Assembly: GCF_014041935.1 (NCBI RefSeq)
Contig: NZ_CP059491.1
Location: 806,001 to 870,000 of the forward strand
Reading direction: 5' to 3'
Length of the DNA stretch: 64,000 nucleotides
Source: Gordonia jinghuaiqii
Lineage (GTDB): Bacteria > Actinomycetota > Actinomycetes > Mycobacteriales > Mycobacteriaceae
A model generated the notes under the pieces. It ran no database searches, was not told where the DNA came from, and saw only the letters and a list, made by a program, of their open reading frames with translations. The position numbers were made by a program, and so were the translations under genes. Positions 15,676 to 24,924 of the stretch are shown here, one piece after another (positions within the stretch are counted from its first letter, which is position 1; every line of letters starts with the position of its first letter).

Positions 15676-17861
15676 GGAGCAGCTCCTTCGGGGGTGGAAT
15701 CGGGTGTGTGCGCGTCTGCGACGGTGACCGCGTCGGGGTCGGCGTCGGGGTCGGCGTCGGGATCGGCGTGGTCGTGGTGGTCGGCGGCCGCATCGCGGAG
15801 GTGGAGATAGCCGAGATGCCGTTCGTACTGGTCGAGGATGTCGCCGATGATCTGCTCTCGGGTGTACCCGGAAAGCGAATAACCTTGTGACCCTTCGGTG
15901 AGGTACACCTCGCAACGGAAGTACCGGTCGTCCGAGCGCTGCGAACGAACCGCGTATGTGGGGGTCGGCGCGGAGACCGGCCACACGCAGTACTCGAATC
16001 GTGCGACCTCGGCGAGCTCGACGATGAGGCGGGGCGACGGCAGGCCCTCGTTGGTGGCCGACTCGTCGACGGTCGCGGTGATGCCCTCCCTGCCGAACTG
16101 TTCGGCCACCTCGATCATCGCCGGGATCACCGACGAGGTGATGAACTTGCGCGTCGCGGTGCGGCCCGAGAAGCGGAGCGTGCCGATGAGTCGTTGTCGC
16201 CAGCTGCCGTGTTCGGTCGGCCCGCGACCGACGGCGATCACCTTGGGCAGGGTGGTGCGGTAGCTGTCGAGTTTGACCGACTCGTTGCGCACGGCTCGCA
16301 GCAGTGAGACGCCGATCAGGCCGAGGACGAACGAGAACGGCAGGCCCATGATGACCGTGGCGGCCTGCAGCGTGAGGATCGACCCGTCCGCACCGCCGGC
16401 GAAGAGCATCGAGAGCGTCAACAAGCCGATCGCCACCGACCAGAAGATGCGCAGCGGCTGCGCGCAGTCGGCCATCGGGTCGGTGAGCCTGCTGGTGAAG
16501 TTGCCCATCACCAGCGACCCCGAGTCGGCGCTGGTGACGTAGAACAGGAGACCGGTGATGGTCGCGACGCCGATGAGCAGCGTCGAACCCGGGTACTGCT
16601 CGAGCAACGAATAGAAGCCCGCCTCCGGGGTCGATGCCGTCGTCTCGGCGAAGTCCTGGTCGCCGCGGGCCACGGCGAGTGCGCTGTTGCCGAAGATGGA
16701 GATCCACACCAGGATGAAGCTGAAGGGCACCACCAGAACGCCGAACACGAACTGCCGCAACGTACGTCCGCGCGAGATGCGGGCCAGGAACAGCCCGACG
16801 AACGGCGCCCAGGCGACCCACCAGGCCCAGAAGAACAGCGTCCAGCCGTCGACGAAGGCGCGGGCGTCGTTGCCCGGCGGCGGGTTCACCTGATCCCACG
16901 CGAAGGTGTTGAGGGTGCGGTCGGCGAAGGTCGAGACGTAGTCGCCCGCGTTCTGCACCAGCCCGTTGAGGAGGAAGTCGGCGTCCTTGGCGACGGTGAT
17001 GTAGATCAGCATCGCGATGGCGAGGATCACGTTGATCTCCGACAGACGCCGGATTCCCTTGTCCACACCGGATGTCGCCGAGGCTGTCGCGATCACCACC
17101 GACAACACGATGAGCCCGATCTGCGCCGCCTTGCCCTGCTCGATGCCGAAGATCTCGTTGAGCCCGAAATTGAGCTGCACGACGCCGATGCCCAACGACG
17201 TCGCGATGCCGAAGATGGTGCCGAGGACGGCCGCGACGTCGATGGCATCACCCCAGCGTCCTTCGATGCGTTTGCCGAAGATCGGGTAGAGGGCCGCCCG
17301 GATGGTCAGCGGGAGGTTGTGGCGGAACGCGAAATACGCCAGAGCGCCACCCATCAGCGCATACATGGCCCAACCGGTGATGCCGTAGTGGAAGACGGTC
17401 CAGGTGACGGCCTCGCGTGCGGCGTAGTTGGACTCCGCGACACCGGTGGGCGGGTTGAGGAAGTGGGTCACCGGCTCGGCGACCGAGAAGAACATCAGGT
17501 CGATGCCGATTCCGGCGGCGAACAGCATCGACGTCCAGGTGAACAGGCTGTACTCGGGACGGGACTCCTCCGGGCCCAACCGGTAGCGGCCGTACTTGCT
17601 GAGGCCGAGGAACACCACGAGCCCGACGATGGCGGTGGCGAGGATGAAGTACCACCACCCGAACCAGCGGGTGATGAAGTCGCGGACGTCGCCGATGACC
17701 GTCTCGGCGGTGTCCGGGGTGGCCAGCGCCCAGATCGCGAAGGCGAGGACGATGACACCCGAGGAGATGAACACCGTCCAGTTGACCGAACTCAGCCGCG
17801 ACGGTGCCGGGCCTTCGGGGGCGTCGGCGGATGTGGACAGACGACTGGCGTCATCACTCAT
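15672..17861 (-). CDS. BCCT-family choline/betaine transporter
   Basis: 729 residues with about twelve transmembrane helices, then a long cytoplasmic C-domain of about 190 residues, as in BetT-type high-affinity choline carriers. Family motifs: GWWYFILATAIVGLVVFLG, GIGIDLMFFSVAEPV, YGITGWAMYALMGG and the Trp-rich FFWAWWVAWAPFVGLFLARISRGRT. The extreme C-terminus has a His/Asp tract (DHHDHADPDADPDADPDA) encoded by a short tandem repeat. First gene of the choline-to-betaine operon, so the substrate is most likely choline, driven by Na+ or H+. Confidence 0.93.
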   Translation of the reverse strand: MSDDASRLSTSADAPEGPAPSRLSSVNWTVFISSGVIVLAFAIWALATPDTAETVIGDVRDFITRWFGWWYFILATAIVGLVVFLGLSKYGRYRLGPEESRPEYSLFTWTSMLFAAGIGIDLMFFSVAEPVTHFLNPPTGVAESNYAAREAVTWTVFHYGITGWAMYALMGGALAYFAFRHNLPLTIRAALYPIFGKRIEGRWGDAIDVAAVLGTIFGIATSLGIGVVQLNFGLNEIFGIEQGKAAQIGLIVLSVVIATASATSGVDKGIRRLSEINVILAIAMLIYITVAKDADFLLNGLVQNAGDYVSTFADRTLNTFAWDQVNPPPGNDARAFVDGWTLFFWAWWVAWAPFVGLFLARISRGRTLRQFVFGVLVVPFSFILVWISIFGNSALAVARGDQDFAETTASTPEAGFYSLLEQYPGSTLLIGVATITGLLFYVTSADSGSLVMGNFTSRLTDPMADCAQPLRIFWSVAIGLLTLSMLFAGGADGSILTLQAATVIMGLPFSFVLGLIGVSLLRAVRNESVKLDSYRTTLPKVIAVGRGPTEHGSWRQRLIGTLRFSGRTATRKFITSSVIPAMIEVAEQFGREGITATVDESATNEGLPSPRLIVELAEVARFEYCVWPVSAPTPTYAVRSQRSDDRYFRCEVYLTEGSQGYSLSGYTREQIIGDILDQYERHLGYLHLRDAAADHHDHADPDADPDADPDAVTVADAHTPDSTPEGAAP
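15735..15775. repeat. Tandem GTCGGGGTCGGC units in the BCCT C-terminus
   Basis: Three or so 12-bp units (GTCGGGGTCGGC with small changes) encode repeated Asp-Pro-Asp-Ala on the minus strand at the transporter's C-terminal tail. The length is a multiple of 3, so copy-number change would keep the frame. Confidence 0.7.
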
Positions 17862-18193
17862 GAACTACGAACCTAGTCCGATCGGGGGCCGTCGCGGGCG
17901 GATACCCGGTCGATCCGGCGCATCGGCGATCTGGCATGGGGCCGCCCCGCGGGGTCCGTTCGCTCTCGGCGTACTGAGAGGGGAACACCTCCCCGGCCAG
18001 CGGAGTTGTACAGTGCACATCCCCGCCGCAGCAGTGGATCCGTGCACCGTGCACGGGCGTTAACTGCAGGTGCACCCAAGGCGACCTCTAGAGTGGAAGC
18101 AGGCTGGTCGTCGTCCATCCGCACCAGGTGTCCCACCGGGACATCGACGTGGTCCTCGTGGCGGCCGGGGCGCTAGCAATGTGAGGGAGAACA
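17862..18193. promoter_or_regulatory. Divergent promoter region of clpC and the choline operon, with four GTGCAC boxes
   Basis: This 332-bp region holds no supported gene. GTGCAC occurs four times, at 18013, 18042, 18049 and 18070; the middle two form the palindromic GTGCACCGTGCAC. The cluster is 120-180 bp upstream of clpC and in the right range for a promoter or operator. I see no convincing ClgR or HspR/HAIR site. A ribosome binding site, AGGGAG, precedes the clpC ATG. Confidence 0.45.
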
Positions 18194-20740
18194 ATGTTCG
18201 AACGGTTCACCGACCGCGCGCGACGGGTTGTGGTTCTGGCCCAAGAAGAAGCGCGGATGCTCAACCACAACTACATCGGTACCGAGCACATCCTCCTCGG
18301 CCTCATCCACGAGGGCGAGGGCGTGGCCGCCAAGGCGCTCGAGTCGCTCGGGATCTCCTTGGAAGGTGTCCGCAGCCAGGTCGAGGAGATCATCGGCCAG
18401 GGCCAGCAGGCGCCGTCGGGGCACATCCCGTTCACCCCGCGTGCCAAGAAGGTGCTGGAGCTCTCGCTGCGCGAGGCCCTGCAGCTCGGCCACAACTACA
18501 TCGGCACCGAGCACATCCTCCTCGGCCTCATCCGCGAGGGCGAGGGCGTCGCCGCCCAGGTCCTGGTGAAGCTGGGCGCCGACCTCAACCGCGTCCGCCA
18601 GCAGGTCATCCAGCTGCTGAGCGGTTATCAGGGCAAGGAGCCGCAGGAGGCGGGTACCGGGGGTCGCAGCAGCGAATCCGGCACGCCGTCGACCTCGCTG
18701 GTCCTCGACCAGTTCGGCCGCAACCTGACCGCAGCCGCCGGCGAGGGCAAACTCGACCCGGTCATCGGCCGGGAGAAGGAAATCGAGCGGGTCATGCAGG
18801 TCCTGAGCCGCCGCACCAAGAACAACCCGGTGCTCATCGGTGAGCCCGGTGTGGGCAAGACCGCCGTCGTCGAAGGTCTTGCGCAGGCCATCGTCAACGG
18901 CCAGGTCCCCGAGACACTCAAGGACAAGCAGCTCTACACCCTCGATCTGGGTTCCCTGGTCGCGGGCAGCCGCTACCGCGGTGACTTCGAGGAACGCCTG
19001 AAGAAGGTCCTCAAGGAGATCAACACCCGCGGCGACATCATCCTGTTCATCGACGAGCTGCACACGCTCGTCGGCGCGGGTGCGGCCGAGGGCGCGATCG
19101 ACGCCGCCAGCATCCTCAAGCCGAAGCTGGCCCGCGGTGAGCTGCAGACCATCGGTGCCACCACCCTCGACGAGTACCGCAAGTACATCGAGAAGGATGC
19201 CGCACTCGAGCGCCGCTTCCAGCCGGTGCAGGTCGGCGAGCCGTCGGTCGAGCACACCATCGAGATCCTCAAGGGTCTGCGCGACCGCTACGAGTCGCAT
19301 CACCGCGTCTCGATCACCGACGGCGCGCTGGTGGCGGCCGCGACGCTGGCCGATCGATACATCAACGACCGCTTCCTGCCGGACAAGGCGATCGACCTCA
19401 TCGACGAGGCCGGTGCGCGCATGCGTATCCGCCGGATGACCGCGCCGCCAGACCTGCGTGAGTTCGACGACCGGATCGCCGACGCCCGCAAGGAGAAGGA
19501 AAGCGCGATCGACGCGCAGGACTTCGAGAAGGCCGCCAGCCTCCGCGACAAGGAGAAGCAGCTGGTCGCCGAGCGTGCCGAGCGCGAAAAGCAGTGGCGC
19601 AGTGGCGACATGGACGTCGTGGCCGAGGTCGACGACGAGCAGATCGCCGAGGTCCTGGGCAACTGGACCGGTATCCCGGTGTTCAAGCTCACCGAGGAGG
19701 AGACCACCCGTCTGCTCCGCATGGAGGACGAGCTGCACAAGCGGATCATCGGGCAGCACGAGGCGGTCAAGTCGGTCTCCAAGGCCATCCGGCGTACCCG
19801 TGCCGGCCTGAAGGATCCGAAGCGTCCGTCGGGCTCATTCATCTTCGCCGGCCCGTCCGGTGTCGGTAAGACCGAGCTGTCCAAGGCGCTGGCCAACTTC
19901 CTGTTCGGCGAGGACGACGCACTCATCCAGATCGACATGGGCGAGTTCCACGACCGCTTCACCGCTTCACGTCTGTTCGGTGCGCCTCCCGGCTACGTCG
20001 GCTACGAAGAGGGCGGCCAGCTCACCGAGAAGGTGCGTCGCAAGCCGTTCTCGGTGGTGCTGTTCGACGAGATCGAGAAGGCCCACACGGAGATCTACAA
20101 CACCCTGTTGCAGGTCCTCGAGGACGGCCGTCTCACCGACGGTCAGGGTCGTACGGTCGACTTCAAGAACACCGTGCTGATCTTCACCTCGAACCTCGGT
20201 ACCAGCGACATCTCCAAGGCCGTCGGGATGGGCTTCTCCTCGAGTGACGACACCAAGTCGAACTACGACCGGATGAAGCAGAAGGTCAATGACGAGCTGA
20301 AGAAGCACTTCCGCCCCGAGTTCCTCAACCGCATCGACGACATCGTCGTGTTCCACCAGCTCACGCGCGACGAGATCATCCAGATGGTCGACCTCATGCT
20401 GACCCGTGTGGAAGGTGCGCTGCGGAACAAGGACATGGCTCTCGAGGTGACCGACCGCGCGAAGTCGCTGCTGGCCAAGCGTGGTTTCGATCCGGTACTG
20501 GGTGCACGCCCGCTGCGTCGCACCATCCAGCGCGAGATCGAGGACCAGTTGTCGGAGAAGATCCTGTTCGGCGACATCGCTGCCGGGCAGATCGTCCTCG
20601 TCGACGTGGAGAACTGGGACGGCGAGGGTGAGGGCGACGACGCCAAGTTCACCTTCACCGGTTCGGAGCGGCCCCGCATGGTGCCCGAGGCTCCGGTCGA
20701 ACTGTCCAAGGCAGGCGACGGCGGTTCGGACGCGAGCTGA
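18194..20740 (+). CDS. clpC: ATP-dependent Clp protease unfoldase ClpC
   Basis: 848 residues, full length for actinobacterial ClpC1. Order: two Clp_N repeats (about 1-145; [13 protein letters not shown] occurs twice), the D1 AAA+ module with Walker [10 protein letters not shown] near residue 215 and Walker [18 protein letters not shown], a UVR-containing middle domain ([15 protein letters not shown]), then D2 with Walker [10 protein letters not shown] near residue 552, Walker [11 protein letters not shown] and the C-terminal small domain. It is a hexameric unfoldase that feeds substrates to ClpP1P2 and is the target of several anti-mycobacterial peptides. It is monocistronic, ending in a strong hairpin. 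Confidence 0.98.
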   Translation: MFERFTDRARRVVVLAQEEARMLNHNYIGTEHILLGLIHEGEGVAAKALESLGISLEGVRSQVEEIIGQGQQAPSGHIPFTPRAKKVLELSLREALQLGHNYIGTEHILLGLIREGEGVAAQVLVKLGADLNRVRQQVIQLLSGYQGKEPQEAGTGGRSSESGTPSTSLVLDQFGRNLTAAAGEGKLDPVIGREKEIERVMQVLSRRTKNNPVLIGEPGVGKTAVVEGLAQAIVNGQVPETLKDKQLYTLDLGSLVAGSRYRGDFEERLKKVLKEINTRGDIILFIDELHTLVGAGAAEGAIDAASILKPKLARGELQTIGATTLDEYRKYIEKDAALERRFQPVQVGEPSVEHTIEILKGLRDRYESHHRVSITDGALVAAATLADRYINDRFLPDKAIDLIDEAGARMRIRRMTAPPDLREFDDRIADARKEKESAIDAQDFEKAASLRDKEKQLVAERAEREKQWRSGDMDVVAEVDDEQIAEVLGNWTGIPVFKLTEEETTRLLRMEDELHKRIIGQHEAVKSVSKAIRRTRAGLKDPKRPSGSFIFAGPSGVGKTELSKALANFLFGEDDALIQIDMGEFHDRFTASRLFGAPPGYVGYEEGGQLTEKVRRKPFSVVLFDEIEKAHTEIYNTLLQVLEDGRLTDGQGRTVDFKNTVLIFTSNLGTSDISKAVGMGFSSSDDTKSNYDRMKQKVNDELKKHFRPEFLNRIDDIVVFHQLTRDEIIQMVDLMLTRVEGALRNKDMALEVTDRAKSLLAKRGFDPVLGARPLRRTIQREIEDQLSEKILFGDIAAGQIVLVDVENWDGEGEGDDAKFTFTGSERPRMVPEAPVELSKAGDGGSDAS

Positions 20741-20753
20741 CCTGACTGAACCG

Positions 20754-20800
20754 ACAACGGCGGCGTCACCCGAGATGGGTGGCGCCGCCGTTGTTCGTTT
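20754..20800 (+). terminator. Terminator after clpC
   Basis: A perfect 12-bp stem, ACAACGGCGGCG pairing with CGCCGCCGTTGT (20754-20765 with 20783-20794), plus an inner CACCC/GGGTG pairing. It is followed by TCGTTT. It lies 13 bp after the clpC stop. Confidence 0.8.
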
Positions 20801-20829
20801 CTGGCGTAGCGCCGGATAGCATCGCGAGT

Positions 20830-21744
20830 GTGACGAGCGATACATCAGCGGTCGGCCGTAAGGCGACGCAGGACGAGCCCACCATCACCGTCGAGCGAGA
20901 CGGGGAGATCGCGATCTTCCGCCTCAACCGGCCCGATCGCCTGAACGCGTTCACCGTGCAGATGGGTGAGGAGCTGCGCGCCGCGTTCGACGAGACCGAC
21001 GCCGACGACACCGTGCGCGCGGTGGTGCTCACCGGTACCGGACGAGCATTCTGCGCCGGTGCCGACCTCGAGGCAGGGGGATCGACGTTCGACGCGTCGT
21101 CGTCGGCGCCGGGAGCGGAGCGAGCGGGCCGGGAAACCACGGTCGAATCCGACGAGATCCCCGCCGACGAGGGCGGCAAGCTCACGTTGCGGATGTTCGC
21201 CTCCCTGAAGCCGATCGTGGTGGCGGTGAACGGACCGTCGGCCGGTGTCGGCGTGACGATGACGCTGCCCGCCGACGTCCGGATCGCCTCCGAGGATGCG
21301 AAGTTCGGCTTCGTCTTCGCAGCTCGCGGGCTGGTCCCGGAGGCCGCGTCGAGCTGGTTCCTGCCGCGCCTCGTCGGGCTGCCGACCGCCCTGCAGTGGA
21401 CGATCGGCGCCAAGATGGTGCCCGTCGCCGAAGCCCATGAACGTGGTCTCATCCAGCAGGTCGTGCCCAAGGACAAGGTGGTCGAGACCGCGATCGCCGT
21501 CGCGCGGGAGATGACCGCCAACAGTGCGCCCGTCTCGGCGGCCCTCACCCGGCAGCTGCTCTGGCGAATGGCCGGCGCACCCAGCCCACTCGACGCCCAT
21601 CACGCCGACTCCCGCGCGATCTTCCATCGCGGACAGTCCGGTGACACCTACGAGGGCGTGATGTCGTTTCTGGAGAAGCGGCCCGCAACCTATCCCAACA
21701 CCGTGTCGGCCGATCTGCCCGACATCTTCGACGATCAGCCCTGA
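20830..21744 (+). CDS. Enoyl-CoA hydratase/isomerase family protein
   Basis: 304 residues from the GTG at 20830 (VTSDTSAVGRKA). An in-frame ATG at 20779 lies inside the clpC terminator stem, so it is rejected. Crotonase motifs: AIFRLNRPDRLNAFTVQM, AVVLTGTGRAFCAGADLEAG (first oxyanion loop) and KPIVVAVNGPSAGVGVTMTLPADV (second). The catalytic-Glu positions are not clearly those of classic hydratases; the region is KFGFVFAARGLVPEAASSW, with one Glu. It could be an isomerase or a hydratase. The C-terminal half is long (about 260-304). Confidence 0.87.
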   Translation: MTSDTSAVGRKATQDEPTITVERDGEIAIFRLNRPDRLNAFTVQMGEELRAAFDETDADDTVRAVVLTGTGRAFCAGADLEAGGSTFDASSSAPGAERAGRETTVESDEIPADEGGKLTLRMFASLKPIVVAVNGPSAGVGVTMTLPADVRIASEDAKFGFVFAARGLVPEAASSWFLPRLVGLPTALQWTIGAKMVPVAEAHERGLIQQVVPKDKVVETAIAVAREMTANSAPVSAALTRQLLWRMAGAPSPLDAHHADSRAIFHRGQSGDTYEGVMSFLEKRPATYPNTVSADLPDIFDDQP

Positions 21745-21912
21745 GGCCCCCGGGCGGGGATCTCACGCCGAGAGACGATGAAAAAGTCGTGCAAACAGCC
21801 CGTGTGAACTGGGTGAACTTCCGAACACGCCGCACATAAACGGTGGCAGGTCCCCCGGAGCGCGGTTATCGTGGCGAAAGAGCAGGCCAGATCACGAGAG
21901 GAGGTGACGCAG
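21745..21912. other. Intergenic stretch before the 39-codon ORF
   Basis: No gene or clear hairpin is seen in most of this stretch, which is somewhat AT-richer than its surroundings. It ends with AGAGGAGGTGA, a very strong Shine-Dalgarno sequence, just before the small ORF at 21913. A promoter probably lies here. Confidence 0.4.
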
Positions 21913-22032
21913 ATGTCGATGGGAAGCAGGGCATTCGCTTGCGAGTGGCGGATGACCGAATTCGACTGCCGGTACGGGTCAGAAACCCACGGCGGATCGG
22001 AACCGATCACATCGCGCGTCACCAGTTCCTGA
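21913..22032 (+). CDS. Candidate 39-residue small protein
   Basis: ATG preceded by GAGGAGGTGA, a near-perfect ribosome binding site at ideal spacing. It encodes a 39-residue polypeptide beginning MSMGSRAFACEWRMTEF and ending with TSRVTSS. It contains Cys10, Cys19 and His26, and is acidic and aromatic in the middle (CEWRMTEFDCRYGSE). No membrane segment or known family is recognised. It ends 55 bp before the HNH nuclease and could be its leader or a functional small protein. Support is the SD and codon composition only. Confidence 0.5.
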   Translation: MSMGSRAFACEWRMTEFDCRYGSETHGGSEPITSRVTSS

Positions 22033-22086
22033 GGTCGTGAACCTCGATGGTCGGCGCGTTCACTCGCCACGCATCGAGGAGCTGTC

Positions 22087-22584
22087 ATGACCATCTTTGT
22101 CACCAACGCCGGACTGCAGATCCTGGCGCGCGTCACATGGCGTCGTGCCGCGGTCCTGTTGACCACCGAGGTCGCGCGCAACGTCGAGGGCACCCCGTTG
22201 GTGCGCGTCGTCCATTCCCCGACGGTGTCGTTGCCGATCCACAAGGTGGTGGCGATCAAGCGGGACGCCTACCGGCCGTTCGCGGGGAAGACGATGGACT
22301 CCTACGCATCCAACGCGACGATCCTGCGGCGTGACCAATGGATCTGCGCCTATTGCGATGGTCCCGCCGACACCGTCGACCACATCGTGCCCGTGTCGCA
22401 GGGCGGGCCCAGCACCTTCGGTAACCAGGTCGCGGCGTGCAAGTCCTGCAACGGTTTCAAGGCCGACCGCACGCCGCGCAAGGCGGGGATGGCGATGCGG
22501 CATGCGCCGTTCGTGTACGACCCGTGGGCCGTGGACCAGAAAGAGGTCTGGGAGATGTTCACCCTGCATCGCCAGACCGACTAG
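22087..22584 (+). CDS. HNH endonuclease family protein
   Basis: 165 residues. A zinc-ribbon-bearing HNH motif lies in the C-terminal half: ICAYCDGPADTVDHIVPVSQGG (CxxC, Asp-His), then NQVAACKSCNGFKADRTP (Asn, CxxC). The N-terminal 75 residues (NAGLQILARVTWRRAAVLL) are typical of stand-alone actinobacterial HNH proteins. Its DNA target is unknown; such proteins occur widely on chromosomes and need not be mobile. It may be co-transcribed with the 39-residue ORF upstream. Confidence 0.88.
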   Translation: MTIFVTNAGLQILARVTWRRAAVLLTTEVARNVEGTPLVRVVHSPTVSLPIHKVVAIKRDAYRPFAGKTMDSYASNATILRRDQWICAYCDGPADTVDHIVPVSQGGPSTFGNQVAACKSCNGFKADRTPRKAGMAMRHAPFVYDPWAVDQKEVWEMFTLHRQTD

Positions 22585-22625
22585 CCGTCGCCGCCGCGAC
22601 CTCCGGTGGACTTCGGCTCGACTGG

Positions 22626-22645
22626 CAGACGTCGATCGACGTCTG
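22626..22645. terminator. 20-bp perfect palindrome between convergent genes
   Basis: CAGACGTCGATCGACGTCTG is self-complementary. It sits 42 bp after the HNH stop and 52 bp before the DUF305 stop. It may act as a bidirectional terminator hairpin (8-bp stem, GATC loop) but has no T-run, or it may be a protein-binding site. Confidence 0.4.
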
Positions 22646-22696
22646 GGCGTCGGAGGCGAGGTCCATCGGAGGCGCTGACGCACCGTCGACGTCCGG

Positions 22697-23365
22697 TCAG
22701 GTCGGCAGGGGCCCGGCGCCGCGGTCCTTCAGGAGGATCAGCATCTGCCCGATCTCGTTGCCCTGGTCGCCGATCATCGCCAGGGCCAGTTGCTTCGTCG
22801 CCGGCCCGGCCCGATCGTCGTTGTAGGCGGCCTGAGCCATGGACAGTCCGCCCTGATGATGACGGATCATCAACTGCAGGAACAGTTTCTCGGCGTCGAG
22901 GCCGACGAGAGTGGTCAGGCGTCCGAGTTCGTCGATGCTCGCCAACCCGGGCATCGGTGGACGATCGCCCTGCGGGGGACGGTCGGCATGATGGCCGTGG
23001 GAGTCGGTCGGCATCCAGGACATGGGTGAGTCGGAGCTCATGGGGTGCCCGAAGAACTGCAGCCACCCACGCATCGTGGCGGCCTCTGCGGTTTGGGCCA
23101 CGAGGATCTTGTCCGCGAGCCCACGGATCTCGGGGTCCACCCCGGGCGCGGCGACGATGCTGCGGGCCATCAGGATCGCCTGGTCGTGGTGGGTCGACAT
23201 GTCCTGGGCGAAACCGATGTCGGCGGGGTTCATCGCCTTCGCGTCGTCGTGCGGAGACAGCGGAGACCAGGCCGATCCCACGACGACGCCGATGGCGAGC
23301 AGCAGTACGGCCACCGAGGCGGCCCCCGCCATCCGGAGCCACGCAGGTGGGAGTCGGCCACTCAT
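22697..23365 (-). CDS. DUF305 membrane-anchored protein
   Basis: 222 residues from the ATG at 23365 (MSGRLPPAWLRMAGAAS). One N-terminal hydrophobic segment (AGAASVAVLLLAIGVVVG) is followed by a DUF305 ferritin-like domain. His-rich helices MSTHHDQAILMARSI and LQLMIRHHQGGLSMAQAA carry the conserved HHDQA and HHxG motifs. A His/Pro-rich loop (DSHGHHADRPPQG) lies between. DUF305 proteins are extracytoplasmic and often linked to copper or other metal handling. The start overlaps the LVIVD-protein stop (ATGA), so both are made together and may work together outside the cell. Confidence 0.88.
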   Translation of the reverse strand: MSGRLPPAWLRMAGAASVAVLLLAIGVVVGSAWSPLSPHDDAKAMNPADIGFAQDMSTHHDQAILMARSIVAAPGVDPEIRGLADKILVAQTAEAATMRGWLQFFGHPMSSDSPMSWMPTDSHGHHADRPPQGDRPPMPGLASIDELGRLTTLVGLDAEKLFLQLMIRHHQGGLSMAQAAYNDDRAGPATKQLALAMIGDQGNEIGQMLILLKDRGAGPLPT

Positions 23366-24924
23366 CCGAGGAAGGAGTTCTGGTCGGGCGGTGGGGTGTA
23401 GGCGCTCGGGCTGAGTTCGAGCGCGTAGAACCCGCCGTCCGAGCATGTGGTGAAGATCTTGTCGCCGTGGAACTCCGGCGGGGAGAAACACCAGTCGGTC
23501 GACATGTCACCGCCGACCACCATGCCGATCCGGGGACCGACCATCTCATGCAGCTTGGCCCGACCGTTCACGAGAGCCATACCGAGACTGAAGAATTCGA
23601 TGGCCGGGACGCCGACCGCGGACCCCAGCACGTGGGGGGAGTTGGGGCGGCTCACGACCGTGGAGCCCTTCTGGGCGGGCGGGTTGTAATATGCGATCTC
23701 CCTGACCGTCGAGAGGTCCCTGATGTCGAAGACCCGGATACCCGAGGACTCCCATGCGCACGCCAGCGCGGTGGGATCGACCTGGCGGTCCACCGCACAG
23801 TAGTGCGGGTTGCTGCCGAAGACCGAACCACCCATCGACGACCGGAACTGGGTGTCGAGGTGTTCGGGGAGATTGATCTCCAGTTTGAGTTGGGCTGCGT
23901 AGCGCGGCTTGTTCACACGCGTCACGTCGAAGATCTTGACGCCGCCCGAGCCTCCCTCGTCGGCGGTGATGACGTGCGGGCGGCCGCGGTAGGTGATCGG
24001 GATCGAGTGCTGGTTGATCTGACCGTCGGGCCACAGGTACGCGGCGACATGCGGGACGTGCGGATACGGCGCCCGGCGCTGTACCGCGCTGATGTCGAGG
24101 ACGGTGATGCCTGCCATGTTCGACAGGTACATCCGGTTGCCGTCCGGGGTGATCCCGAAGCCGTGGCCGATGAAGCTGTGCAGGCCTTGCCAGATGACGC
24201 GCGGATTCCGTGGATCGGAGACGTCGATGGCGCTGAGGTGACCGGGGGACAGGCCCGACGCCCAGTAGGTGCGGCCGTCTGGTGACCAGCCGCCCTCGTG
24301 CGAGGTGAACGGAATCGGGTAGGCGAGCCCGCCGCCCCGGGCGTTGAGGAGCCTGGGGCGGGCACAGTCGGAGATGTCGTAGACCGCGAAGAATCCTGCG
24401 CCCCAGAGCAACGGCACGCCGGTCGCGGCGAGGAGCTTGCGTTTCTTGTTGACCTTCAACGTCTCCCAGGTGCCGCCGCGCATGGCGGTGTCGGTGAGCG
24501 ATCCGACCACTCGCGGCTTCCGCGGATCCTTGGCGTCGATCACCTGGACACCGGGCTGGGGGACGAAGTTGTTGCCCGGGAAGAGGCTTCCCGTGTAACT
24601 GCAGTGTTCGAAGGAGGCCGACACGATGCCGCCGCCGGCGCCGGTCACATTCCCGAGCTTCGTCAGGTTGCAGTGGTAGCCACGAGTGCTACGCCCGGAC
24701 AGGCGGTCTTCGGCGCTGACGTCGCCCTGCAGTCCGGGTTCGGGACGTGACCCCGGACCGCACTCCGCCTTAGGGACCGACACCTCGGAGATGTCGGGAA
24801 AGTAGTGGGTGGCTGCGTTCGCGGGTGCGCCCACCGTCATCGACGAGACGAGCGTCGCGCCCGCTACGAGGCACGTCGCCACGCGCATCCGACGTCTGAG
24901 TGTCCCTCGGCGCGACATCGTCAT
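23362..24924 (-). CDS. Secreted LVIVD-repeat beta-propeller protein
   Basis: 520 residues from the ATG at 24924, preceded by GGGAGGA. The signal peptide is MTMSRRGTLRRRMRVATCLVAGATLVSSM, ending near APANAA. The mature part has several repeats of the LVIVD type: PGVQVIDAKDPRKPRVVGSL, HLSAIDVSDPRNPRVIWQG, AGITVLDISAVQR, GVKIFDVTRVNKPRY and GIRVFDIRDLSTVREI. Such repeats form a propeller. About eight cysteines suggest disulfides. No enzymatic motif is seen. It is coupled to the DUF305 gene downstream. Confidence 0.85.
   Translation of the reverse strand: MTMSRRGTLRRRMRVATCLVAGATLVSSMTVGAPANAATHYFPDISEVSVPKAECGPGSRPEPGLQGDVSAEDRLSGRSTRGYHCNLTKLGNVTGAGGGIVSASFEHCSYTGSLFPGNNFVPQPGVQVIDAKDPRKPRVVGSLTDTAMRGGTWETLKVNKKRKLLAATGVPLLWGAGFFAVYDISDCARPRLLNARGGGLAYPIPFTSHEGGWSPDGRTYWASGLSPGHLSAIDVSDPRNPRVIWQGLHSFIGHGFGITPDGNRMYLSNMAGITVLDISAVQRRAPYPHVPHVAAYLWPDGQINQHSIPITYRGRPHVITADEGGSGGVKIFDVTRVNKPRYAAQLKLEINLPEHLDTQFRSSMGGSVFGSNPHYCAVDRQVDPTALACAWESSGIRVFDIRDLSTVREIAYYNPPAQKGSTVVSRPNSPHVLGSAVGVPAIEFFSLGMALVNGRAKLHEMVGPRIGMVVGGDMSTDWCFSPPEFHGDKIFTTCSDGGFYALELSPSAYTPPPDQNSFLG

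Noticed and set aside
14131..16899. Longer N-terminus for betaine aldehyde dehydrogenase
   Set aside because: The frame extends through the BCCT gene and is Arg-rich there; the ATG at 15675 gives the normal protein.
17862..18075. Minus-strand ORFs upstream of clpC
   Set aside because: They have no ribosome binding site and no domain, and lie in a probable promoter region.
18173..19759. 528-codon frame antisense to clpC
   Set aside because: clpC has complete ClpC motifs on the plus strand; the antisense frame has no recognisable domain.
20779..20829. Upstream ATG for the enoyl-CoA hydratase at 20830
   Set aside because: It lies within the stem of the clpC terminator.
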